Origin: a bacterium
GTDB taxonomy: Bacteria > JAHJDO01
Reading direction: 5' to 3'
Assembly (NCBI GenBank): GCA_030631525.1
Contig: DAOVKY010000029.1
Coordinates: 1-7,673, forward strand
DNA: 7,673 nucleotides
Under the pieces are notes generated by a model. The model had not been told where the DNA came from. It made no database searches and saw only the letters and a list, made by a program, of their open reading frames with translations. Made by a program: the position numbers and the translations under genes. Positions 1 to 7,029 of the stretch are shown here, piece after piece (position 1 is the stretch's first letter; each line of letters begins with the position of its first letter).

Positions 1-1
1 T

Positions 2-1018
2 CACACTAATTTACATATAATCAGATTGCCTGTTTTGAATATTCATATACATCTTATTTGGGGTTATTCATTTTACTTGTTGTGTTTTTTAACCATATTT
101 TTCCTTAGAGTATTCAGAAATATCAGAGTTATATACCTGCGAGAGATTCGTATGGCGAGATATCTGTTAATGGTCAAAAGTTTATTAAGATGCAAATTAT
201 TATATGAAGCGCATTCACTTGAGTCTATGGAACAAAAAGAAATGCAAAAATTATTATCTGATGGAATTACTCCGGATAAGAATAGGCTGGGCAAAATCTT
301 AAAAAGAGAAACAAAAATTTTAATAAATGTAGATGGGCTGATTGTAACGTCTAACAGTTTAAAGCATACAATGCAAAAACATCTTGGCATTTCTAGAACA
401 GCCGCAATAATTCCAAATGGAGTAATGATTTCAGAAAAACCGCCGATTTGTTTTTTAAAAAAACAACACAGCAGAAGCTTGATTTACAACGGGCAGTTAC
501 ACCCATGGAAGGGAGTTGATGTTTTAGTGAAAGCATTGAGAGAAATACCAGATGCTATTCTCACAATTGTTGGCGGACTTTCTTACGAGAAGGATATATA
601 CAGGTTAAAGAATCTAGCGAACGAAGTTATGGTAGAGGACAGGGTGCGATTTGTTGGATTTGTTCCTCACAGGGATATTAAAAAATATTTAAAAGAGGCA
701 GATGTCGGGATTATTCCATTGGCAGACAACGTAACCAGCAGATATTTTACTTCTCCTTTGAAGATGTTTGAGTATATGGCAGCAGGTTTACCAATAATCG
801 CATCTGACCTCCCAACAATAAGGGAGGTGCTTACAGATCATGAAAATGCTGTACTGGTTAAGCCGGGGGACTCAAAAGATCTGGCGCGAGGAATCAAAGA
901 ACTGCTTGATGATCGCGAGCTTGCAAACAAACTGTCGCAAAGAGCATATGAAGATGTTAAACAATACAGCTGGGACATGAGAGCAGAGAGAATAATAAAG
1001 GTACTTGATGAAAACTAG
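2..1018 (+). CDS. Family 4 glycosyltransferase, 5'-truncated by the window edge
   Basis: This is a retaining GT-B glycosyltransferase that transfers a sugar from a nucleotide-sugar donor to a growing glycan, probably on the cytoplasmic side of the membrane. The reading frame is open from base 2 with no stop. The first possible start (TTG at 26) has no ribosome site and lies inside a recognisable N-terminal Rossmann domain, so the gene begins upstream. Visible landmarks are the N-domain segment IYLRE..MA (about 125-165), KLLYEAHSLE (about 196-225), a domain junction at NGQLHPWKGVD (about 490-522), and the donor-site E-x7-E region SPLKMFEYMAAGLP (752-793), whose first Glu codon is 770-772. The C-terminus is complete. 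About 340 residues are present, so perhaps 40-70 are missing if it has the usual family length. Sugar specificity cannot be read. The last bases overlap the next gene. Confidence 0.9.
   Translation, partial: HTNLHIIRLPVLNIHIHLIWGYSFYLLCFLTIFFLRVFRNIRVIYLREIRMARYLLMVKSLLRCKLLYEAHSLESMEQKEMQKLLSDGITPDKNRLGKILKRETKILINVDGLIVTSNSLKHTMQKHLGISRTAAIIPNGVMISEKPPICFLKKQHSRSLIYNGQLHPWKGVDVLVKALREIPDAILTIVGGLSYEKDIYRLKNLANEVMVEDRVRFVGFVPHRDIKKYLKEADVGIIPLADNVTSRYFTSPLKMFEYMAAGLPIIASDLPTIREVLTDHENAVLVKPGDSKDLARGIKELLDDRELANKLSQRAYEDVKQYSWDMRAERIIKVLDEN
997..1001 (+). promoter_or_regulatory. Ribosome binding site deciding the start at 1008
   Basis: AAAGG lies six bases before the ATG at 1008. This spacing fits ATG 1008 better than the in-frame TTG three bases earlier. 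The site lies inside the 3' end of the upstream glycosyltransferase gene, which suggests translational coupling. Confidence 0.55.
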
Positions 1019-1904
1019 ACATAGAATAAAGAAGAATATTTTGTATGTGTTGAATGCATTGCTATGGACATTTTCTTCTTTTCCTGAGATTCATAGAAAG
1101 AAGCCGATAAATATAAATTTTGTCTTTCATACTGAAGCAATAGCGAATAAAAGGACATTTGATAAACTCATGGATTTCTGCAAGAAATTTCTTGATTATA
1201 CTAATACAAAAGTAACTTTATGTATTACAACGCCATTTTGTACTCAAACACAGTGCCAGTTGAAGAAATTCGCTATTACTATTGAGGAGTATGGGAAAAG
1301 GGTAAGAAATATATCTGACTTTGCTGAAATTGGATATCATGGGCACTTTTTTACCCCGTTATCAAATGAACATACTATGGTGCCGATAAATCATTTAAAC
1401 TATGATTTCAGACTTATTAAGGAACAGATGCATTCAGAATTTAATTGGTTTAAAGAGCAAGGAGTGAATCCAATTACCTATGTTGCAGGATGGTGGTTTC
1501 TTACTGACGATATAATAGCAGAACTAGAAGGTTTTGGCATAAGAGTTGATTGCTCTATACGCAGAAATCACACAAATACATTTGGGGAAAAATTCATTGA
1601 GGATGATAAGATTCCTCAGAGAGGAGAACCTTTTATTCTTTCTCCATCAAAAAAAATAATAGAGATTCAAAGTGTTTTTTATCCTATTCATCATCCTAGA
1701 TTAACATTGAATATGCTAAAGAATGTTATAGATTTCAGACCAGATAAGGAATTATTCATCGTGTTTCCTTCTCATGAGGGAGAGCTTTTAGAGTTTAATA
1801 GAGAATTCTGGGCAAATATTAGGATGTTTAGTAAGTTGAGATATATTAAGTGGACAAACCTCAGCAAAATAAATACACTTGCAAGAATGGAATGGAAACT
1901 ATAA
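1008..1904 (+). CDS. Diverged NodB/polysaccharide-deacetylase-fold protein
   Basis: The 298-residue protein follows the order of the carbohydrate esterase 4 (NodB) fold with heavily altered motifs. NFVFHTE (37-43) sits where TFDDG is expected. AEIGYHGHF (106-114) matches the EIGxHxxxH strand but reads HGH. YVAGWWFLTDD (158-168) matches the RxPxG plus following helix, GIRVDCS (177-183) matches the 'GyxxDsS' strand, and FPSHEGE (253-259) supplies a late His. The usual Asp-Asp and H-x3-H metal ligands are therefore not conserved as such. It could bind metal through H41/E43, H111, H113 and H256, or be a non-hydrolytic glycan-binding relative; both are inference. A hydrophobic stretch at about 10-25 could be a weak membrane anchor. 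It overlaps the previous gene by 11 bases and the next by 13. The family assignment is by motif order only, so moderate. Confidence 0.65.
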   Translation: MKTRHRIKKNILYVLNALLWTFSSFPEIHRKKPININFVFHTEAIANKRTFDKLMDFCKKFLDYTNTKVTLCITTPFCTQTQCQLKKFAITIEEYGKRVRNISDFAEIGYHGHFFTPLSNEHTMVPINHLNYDFRLIKEQMHSEFNWFKEQGVNPITYVAGWWFLTDDIIAELEGFGIRVDCSIRRNHTNTFGEKFIEDDKIPQRGEPFILSPSKKIIEIQSVFYPIHHPRLTLNMLKNVIDFRPDKELFIVFPSHEGELLEFNREFWANIRMFSKLRYIKWTNLSKINTLARMEWKL

Positions 1905-2977
1905 GAGAAGCGACAAGTCAGGATAGCAGCAAATGGGATAAGTTTGTAAATAATAATAATGGCAGCTTTTTCCAATACTATGAATGGAAAAAATTTTACG
2001 AGTCACAAGGGCACAAGGCGTTTTTTATATTAGCCGAGAATTCTAATAAAGACATTCTGGGCATATTCCCATTTATAAAAATTTCTATGTTCTTAAATAC
2101 TAGTATCCATTCAATGCCATCTTCGGGAAGATATGGCGGACCAATAGCATTAGATGAAAAGACAGAAGACTTACTGCTGGATTTTTTTGATAACATATGT
2201 AAGAAAGAGCGGATATCATATACGTACATTCTCTTAAATCCATATAGAGATACTAAGGGAATAATAAAAAAATTATTAAGTTTAGGGTTTAGAGCAAGGT
2301 ATAAGGAGGGGAAAAGGCCATATACGTTTACTTTTAAACTTGGATCCTCCGAGAATATATGGAAAACTAATTTTAGCAAAAACATTCGAAGAAAAGTTAG
2401 AAGCGCAGAGAGACAAGGGGTTAAAATTTTAGACAATCAATGGAAATATTTGCAGGATTATTACAAAATGACTCTTCATGTTTATAAGAAATTACATAAT
2501 AAATTACCATTGGAAAAAGAATTCTTTATGCCTTTTGATTTATTTGATAAGAATAAAATTCATATTCATATAGCACACTTAAATAATAAGCCAATTGCGA
2601 TGAATTGTAATTACTATACCAAAAAGATCTGTTACATGGTTGGAAATGTATCAATACGGGAGTATCTTAGTTATCATCCGAATAACCTCTTAGCTTGGTT
2701 CACAATCCAAGATGCGTGCAATAGAGGATTTGAATATGTAGATTTTGGAAGCACTGCTCCAAAATCCTCGCATTTCCAATGGAAGAAGCAGTATGGAGGA
2801 ACTCCAGTGCCTCTTCAATATTATGAGAGAACATACAGCCCTGTAAAAAAATTCATAAGAGATAAAACCATGAGACCTCGTGTTATGATAAGAAAACTAA
2901 TCTGGAATAAACTAGTTTCACAGGAACAGGTGAATGCAATGTCTCCCAAAATGAGAAAATTTCTGGAATGGTTCTAA
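1892..2977 (+). CDS. FemAB/GNAT-like acyl- or aminoacyltransferase
   Basis: The 361-residue protein resembles the FemAB-like double-GNAT family, whose members add amino acids to peptidoglycan precursors or acylate surface glycans. Supporting signs are the N-terminal SFFQYYEWKKFYES (25-38), the basic patch KNIRRKVRSAERQGVKI (163-179) typical of the family between the two GNAT-like halves, the second-half strand IAMNCNYYTKKICYMVG (about 245-261), and the C-terminal signature YVDFGS...HFQWKKQYGG (282-303). ATG 1892 is preferred over a GTG at 1850 because the earlier start would add 14 residues unlike the family and extend the overlap with the deacetylase-like gene to 55 bases; from 1892 the overlap is 13. 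In exosortase-linked exopolysaccharide loci a FemAB-like gene also accompanies a deacetylase, so a glycan-decorating role is plausible. The substrate is unknown; no signal peptide is seen. Confidence 0.8.
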   Translation: METIREATSQDSSKWDKFVNNNNGSFFQYYEWKKFYESQGHKAFFILAENSNKDILGIFPFIKISMFLNTSIHSMPSSGRYGGPIALDEKTEDLLLDFFDNICKKERISYTYILLNPYRDTKGIIKKLLSLGFRARYKEGKRPYTFTFKLGSSENIWKTNFSKNIRRKVRSAERQGVKILDNQWKYLQDYYKMTLHVYKKLHNKLPLEKEFFMPFDLFDKNKIHIHIAHLNNKPIAMNCNYYTKKICYMVGNVSIREYLSYHPNNLLAWFTIQDACNRGFEYVDFGSTAPKSSHFQWKKQYGGTPVPLQYYERTYSPVKKFIRDKTMRPRVMIRKLIWNKLVSQEQVNAMSPKMRKFLEWF

Positions 2978-2981
2978 AATT

Positions 2982-3686
2982 ATGAAAGCTATAGTATCAA
3001 TCCCAACATATAATGAAGCAGAAAATATAGAAAAGCTTATTCGCCAAGTACTGAATATTCCCATAGATATAGGAGTTGTAGTCGTAGATGATAATTCTCC
3101 TGACGGTACTGGCAAAATTGTTGATAGACTTCACATTGAGTTCCCATATAAAGTTTATCATCTGCATAAAGAGAACAGAGCTGGGTTTGCTGCAGCTCAT
3201 AAAGCAGGATTGAAATATGCTCTCAAAAATACAAGTGCAGAATATATATTAACAATGGACGCGGATTTCTCACATAATCCCAAATATATACCGGAAATGC
3301 TGAGTAAAATGGAGGAATATGACGTAATTATCGGGTCGCGATATGTTAAAGGTGGAGGGACTCAAAATTGGGGGATAGGTAGAAAGCTGCTGAGCAAAGG
3401 AGCGAATATATATGCCAGAATAATATTAGGTCTTTTTGCCATGGATTGCACAGGGGGATTTAGATGTTATAAGAGAGAAGTTGTTGACCATATTGATGTG
3501 GAACATCTATATTCTCATGGATATGGATATGGAATTGAGACATTGTTTAAATGTCAGAGAAAAGGATACAAAATAGGAGAGATTCCCATTGTCTTTGTAG
3601 ATCGCCAGTTTGGGAAATCAAAGCTGTCAAAAGCCATTGCTGTAGAGTCGTTTTTCATGGTCTTAAAGTTAAGGTTTATGGGATGA
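2982..3686 (+). CDS. Polyprenyl-phosphate mannose synthase-like GT2 glycosyltransferase
   Basis: This 234-residue soluble GT-A enzyme belongs to the dolichyl/polyprenyl-phosphate beta-mannose synthase (Dpm1) group, which transfers a sugar from a GDP- or UDP-sugar to a polyprenyl phosphate on the cytoplasmic face. Family motifs appear in order: SIPTYNEAENI (6-16), VVDDNSPDGTG (34-44), the metal-binding TMDADFSHNP (91-100), GSRYVKGGG (118-126), MDCTGGFRCY (144-153) and VDRQFGKSKL (206-215). It lacks the C-terminal membrane domain found in some relatives. One deviation is HKENRAGFAAAH (62-73) where the family usually has a GLGTAY-like loop. It starts four bases after the preceding stop, without a strong ribosome site, so coupled translation is likely. 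Enzyme class is secure; the sugar is not. Confidence 0.9.
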   Translation: MKAIVSIPTYNEAENIEKLIRQVLNIPIDIGVVVVDDNSPDGTGKIVDRLHIEFPYKVYHLHKENRAGFAAAHKAGLKYALKNTSAEYILTMDADFSHNPKYIPEMLSKMEEYDVIIGSRYVKGGGTQNWGIGRKLLSKGANIYARIILGLFAMDCTGGFRCYKREVVDHIDVEHLYSHGYGYGIETLFKCQRKGYKIGEIPIVFVDRQFGKSKLSKAIAVESFFMVLKLRFMG

Positions 3687-3693
3687 AAGTGAA

Positions 3694-5166
3694 GTGAATA
3701 TATTATTGATAAATCCTCCTAAATATGAGAAAAAGCTCTACACTCTCAGAGATGAAATATGTTTTCAGAATGTCAAATACGTGCCTTTCCCTCTCAGACT
3801 TGCGCAGATCGGGAGTGTGTTAAAACATGTTTCTGATGTTCAGGTTATTGATGGAAATGCTCTTGAATTAGGTTGGGAGGAACTTGAGGAGCAAATGCCT
3901 GAGTGTGATGCAGTGAGATTCCAATCAGCAGCTGGCTTGATAGCTCATGATATGAAAGTAGCGGATATTGCGAAAAAAAAGTTTGGAAAAAATGTTAAAA
4001 CAATTCTTATAGAAACTGTGCTGGCTCCTATATATCCGGAACGAATGTTAGAGGATTTTATGAGCTTAGATATAATTGTACGAGGACAGCCTGAGATAGT
4101 TATCCCTGACATAATCAAAAATACGGGATTAGAGTTAAAAAATGTAAAAGGTATAGCGTTTAAAGATGCGGATGGAAAGATTGTTGCAACAGGTTTTGCT
4201 GATATCATGAAATCATTGGATGAGCTGCCTTTTATGGCATATGATCTATTTCCAATGAATAAATATTCAATTGGCTACTTGGATCTTCCTTTTCATGAGA
4301 AACTGGTTCCCGGGATTAGAATAAGAACTACAAGGGATTGTCCATATGCATGCCCTTTTTGTATAATAGGCTCAAGCAAATGGAGGGGATATGACCGTAA
4401 GTGGAAGGCAATGTCTCCTGAAAGAGTTCTCAAAGAGCTGGAGTATGTTGTGGATAGATATAAAATTTGTGGGTTTTTCTTCTGGGATGAGACCTTTACT
4501 CTTGATCAATCGCGCGCGCACAAAATATGTGATGAAATAATAGATAAAAATCTCAATCTCCAGTGGCGCTGTTTAACCAGAATAGATTGTATTAACCAAA
4601 GACTCCTTGAGAAAATGGCTAGAGCAGGATGCAAACTCATAGAGTATGGCATAGAATCAGGAGATTCATCAGGCAGGAAAGATATGCAGAAGAATTTCTC
4701 AAATCAAGAAGCAATAGATGTTATTAAACAGACAAAAGATGCTGGTATAAAGGCAAACTGTGATTTAATAATAGGTATGCCATGGGATGATAAGAGCACA
4801 CTGAATAGAACATTTGAGCTTGCAAAGGAACTGGATGCTGATAATATCCATCTTGCAATGGCGTTTCCATATCCCAAAACACAACTTTATGACATTGCAG
4901 AGAAAGAAAGCTTGCTTAATGTAGAGGATATTTATAACCTTATAGTCGAGGAACGGGTGCGTGTTGGAGCGCACGCTGTTATGCGGACTAGAAGCTTATC
5001 ATCTGACGAGCTTGAGAAAATTTGGAAGAGAATAAGAAAGGGAGTTAACAGATATTATCTATTCAAAAATGTCATAAAAAGGCCGTCTGTAATTAAAACT
5101 ATTTTGAAAAAGCGCGGGTTTTCTGCAATACTAAAAGGGCTGCGTATGCTGGTAAAAAACACATAA
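3694..5166 (+). CDS. Radical SAM enzyme with cobalamin-binding-like N-terminal domain
   Basis: This 490-residue protein has the architecture of class B / BchE-like cobalamin-dependent radical SAM enzymes. Residues 1-140 look like the B12-binding Rossmann domain (NILLINPPK at 2-10, LRLAQIGSVLKH at 34-45, VIDGNALELG at 51-60). The radical SAM barrel carries the iron-sulfur motif CPYACPFC with C216, C220 and C223, then WDETF (264-268), GIESG (319-323) and IIGMPWDD (359-366). A basic tail with RYYLFKNVIKRP is typical of this group. The start must be GTG 3694: there is no in-frame ATG or other candidate upstream, and NILLINPP is the family's usual beginning. The VGG-type motif expected near residue 106 is replaced by LIETVLAP. 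Relatives do methylations and ring or carbon-skeleton changes on lipids, pigments and antibiotics. Here it is embedded in a glycan operon, so its substrate may be a sugar or polyprenyl-linked glycan; that is inference. Confidence 0.88.
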   Translation: MNILLINPPKYEKKLYTLRDEICFQNVKYVPFPLRLAQIGSVLKHVSDVQVIDGNALELGWEELEEQMPECDAVRFQSAAGLIAHDMKVADIAKKKFGKNVKTILIETVLAPIYPERMLEDFMSLDIIVRGQPEIVIPDIIKNTGLELKNVKGIAFKDADGKIVATGFADIMKSLDELPFMAYDLFPMNKYSIGYLDLPFHEKLVPGIRIRTTRDCPYACPFCIIGSSKWRGYDRKWKAMSPERVLKELEYVVDRYKICGFFFWDETFTLDQSRAHKICDEIIDKNLNLQWRCLTRIDCINQRLLEKMARAGCKLIEYGIESGDSSGRKDMQKNFSNQEAIDVIKQTKDAGIKANCDLIIGMPWDDKSTLNRTFELAKELDADNIHLAMAFPYPKTQLYDIAEKESLLNVEDIYNLIVEERVRVGAHAVMRTRSLSSDELEKIWKRIRKGVNRYYLFKNVIKRPSVIKTILKKRGFSAILKGLRMLVKNT

Positions 5167-5173
5167 CTTATGC

Positions 5174-5178
5174 AGGAG
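5174..5178 (+). promoter_or_regulatory. Ribosome binding site deciding the start at 5185
   Basis: AGGAG ends six bases before the ATG at 5185. It lies inside the reading frame that would begin at the ATG at 5170, so 5185 is the better start; MKLSIVVPVYNE is also the usual beginning of this GT2 group. Confidence 0.75.
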
Positions 5179-5184
5179 TCATAT

Positions 5185-5877
5185 ATGAAACTTTCTATTG
5201 TTGTGCCTGTGTATAATGAAAAAAAGACCATACTTAAGATTGTAGAAAAGGTTATGGCTCTTGATTTAGAAAAAGAGATAATAATTGTTGATGACTGTTC
5301 TACAGACGGCACCTGTGAGCTTCTAAAAGAAAGAATGGACGGCAAATATCCGGAAGTAATGATTTTTTATCATGTTTCCAATCAAGGCAAAGGGGCAGCC
5401 TTGCGTACAGGTTTCAAGCATGTTAAAGGCGAGATTATAACAATTCAGGATGCTGATTTAGAATATGAGCCTGAAGAACTTAAAGATCTGATAAAGCCTA
5501 TTACTGACGGGTTTGCTGATGTTGTTTACGGGTCAAGGCTGTCTGGCGGCAAGCCTCAGCGAATGTATCTTTTCTGGCATTTGGTAGGAAACAAATTCCT
5601 GACACTAATAACAAATTTGCTGTACAACACAACAATTTCCGATATGGAAACATGTTATAAAGTTATGACAAAAAGAGTTCTGGATTCACTTAATTTAAAG
5701 TCAAGGCGTTTTAACATAGAACCTGAAATTACTGCAAAGATATTTAAACAGCACTACAGGGTGTATGAAATGCCAATCTCTTATTATGGAAGAGATTATT
5801 CAGAAGGGAAGAAGATCTGCTGGAGAGATGGTTTTTCTGCGATTTGGACATTGATAAAATATCGTTTCATGGATTAA
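5185..5877 (+). CDS. GT2 glycosyltransferase of the polyprenyl-phosphate sugar synthase type
   Basis: This 230-residue soluble GT-A enzyme is in the DPM/DPG-synthase-like branch of GT2, which usually makes polyprenyl-phosphate sugars from nucleotide sugars. Motifs seen are SIVVPVYNE (4-12), IIVDDCSTDGT (33-43), NQGKGAALRTGF (66-77), the metal-binding IQDADLEYEP (87-96), VYGSR (114-118), ISDMETCYKV (151-160), RFNIEPEIT (175-183) and the late YYGRDYSEGKKI (180s to low 190s region onward, near the C-terminus). It has no transmembrane segment. It is clearly a different subtype from the other GT2 gene at 2982. Its stop abuts the start of the GT-C-like membrane gene with no gap, which fits a donor-maker next to a donor-user. 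The sugar transferred is unknown. Two other ATGs upstream or within the first codons are weaker starts. Confidence 0.9.
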   Translation: MKLSIVVPVYNEKKTILKIVEKVMALDLEKEIIIVDDCSTDGTCELLKERMDGKYPEVMIFYHVSNQGKGAALRTGFKHVKGEIITIQDADLEYEPEELKDLIKPITDGFADVVYGSRLSGGKPQRMYLFWHLVGNKFLTLITNLLYNTTISDMETCYKVMTKRVLDSLNLKSRRFNIEPEITAKIFKQHYRVYEMPISYYGRDYSEGKKICWRDGFSAIWTLIKYRFMD

Positions 5878-7029
5878 ATGAAAAAGAATACCTGTTTACT
5901 TAAACTACTCCTTATCACCTTTCTCTTTTATCTTGTTATTATAGGCATTATTGCAAGCCGATATGACTTTAACTTAAGCTGCTTTATAAATTTTGGAGAA
6001 AAGAGTCCTTTCGTTATAAAAAAACTAGTTCCTCCGAATTTTATAATTATGGAAAATATCAGTGGATACGATGGGCAAGCATATTATTACGCAGCGTCGG
6101 ATCCTTTTATAAAAACAGATTTTCACCGCATAGATTTAAAAAAATATCAGCGTTTTCTTTATCCGTTTCTAGCGCACATTCTGGCTTTTGGCAGAAGAAG
6201 CCTCCTGCCGTACAGCCTTTTAATTGTAAATATTTTTTCTATTCTCATAGGAACTCTATTTCTGTCTTTTCTGCTTAAAAAACGCGGAATAAGCGTATGG
6301 TACAGCTTGATTTTTGCTTTAGGCATTGGCAATATTATTGCCCTGCAATATGATCTAACAACACCTCTTTATCTATGTTTGATACTGATAGGAATTTATT
6401 TTTATGAAGAGAAGAAGACAACTTTAACAGCTCTTTTCTTTTCTCTTGCCCTTCTTACAAGGGAAATTGCGGGACTTATAATACTGGTTTTTTTAATCTA
6501 TGAATTTTTTGGGAAAAGGTATAAAAACAGCCTTGTAATCGCTTTATCTTTCATACCTTTTATTCTTCTTCAATTTTTTCTGTATCAGAGGCTTGGAAAG
6601 ATACCGTTTCTCGGATCCTCAGGGCACCTCACATTGCCATTTGCCGGAATAATGCAACATATAAGCAATATAAATCTAAGCGGAGGTATTAAACACATAC
6701 TTAGAGAAATAAGTGTTATTCCTTACTTCTGCTTTGTGATGTTGGTTCTTGCTGTTTCCGCAATAAAGCTTTCAAGGAACAGGAATATATACAAATGGAA
6801 CTTGTTTATTCAGGCGTTTGTATCAATCTTTTTGTGCTTTCCTATCTGGGAAGAATTTGCTGCAATAACACGAACAACATTTGCCATCTTTCCATTTATG
6901 ATTTTGAGCTACGCAAAAGACAGGGATAAGTTTTCAAAGTATCTGTTTATCGGAGCAGTGCTTCTTACAATCGCAGCCATTATCCGAATACTCTTCATAA
7001 GTCCGACACATTCGTACTATTTATCCTGA
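5878..7029 (+). CDS. Polytopic membrane protein, probable GT-C-type glycosyltransferase
   Basis: The 383-residue protein has about nine to ten hydrophobic segments (for example 7-26, 111-133, 143-156, 162-177, 185-211, 219-236, 281-297, 307-321, 335-345, 355-374). The first loop, outside the membrane in GT-C enzymes, carries GYDGQAYYYAASDPF (63-77) followed by YQRFLYPFLAHILAFG (90-105). This acidic 'YDGQ...DP' plus 'R..YP' pattern is shared with poorly characterised surface-glycopolymer membrane proteins and GT-C relatives; D65 and D75 are the candidate catalytic acids. LLTREIAGL (192-200) is another motif seen in that group. GT-C enzymes take sugars from polyprenyl-phosphate carriers, which matches the GT2 gene ending at 5877. 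The gene abuts that stop (TAAATG) and its own end overlaps the convergent gene by nine bases. The function is inferred from fold, motif and context. Confidence 0.72.
   Translation: MKKNTCLLKLLLITFLFYLVIIGIIASRYDFNLSCFINFGEKSPFVIKKLVPPNFIIMENISGYDGQAYYYAASDPFIKTDFHRIDLKKYQRFLYPFLAHILAFGRRSLLPYSLLIVNIFSILIGTLFLSFLLKKRGISVWYSLIFALGIGNIIALQYDLTTPLYLCLILIGIYFYEEKKTTLTALFFSLALLTREIAGLIILVFLIYEFFGKRYKNSLVIALSFIPFILLQFFLYQRLGKIPFLGSSGHLTLPFAGIMQHISNINLSGGIKHILREISVIPYFCFVMLVLAVSAIKLSRNRNIYKWNLFIQAFVSIFLCFPIWEEFAAITRTTFAIFPFMILSYAKDRDKFSKYLFIGAVLLTIAAIIRILFISPTHSYYLS

Noticed and set aside
26..28. TTG as the start of the first glycosyltransferase
   Set aside because: The frame stays open to base 2, there is no ribosome site, and the GT-B N-terminal domain is incomplete; the gene runs off the left edge.
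1996..2436. Open frame of 146 codons on the - strand
   Set aside because: It is fully antisense to the FemAB-like gene, has no recognisable motif, and looks like a shadow of that gene's codon pattern.
3945..4208. Open frame of 87 codons on the - strand
   Set aside because: It lies inside the radical SAM gene, which has clear family motifs in its own frame.
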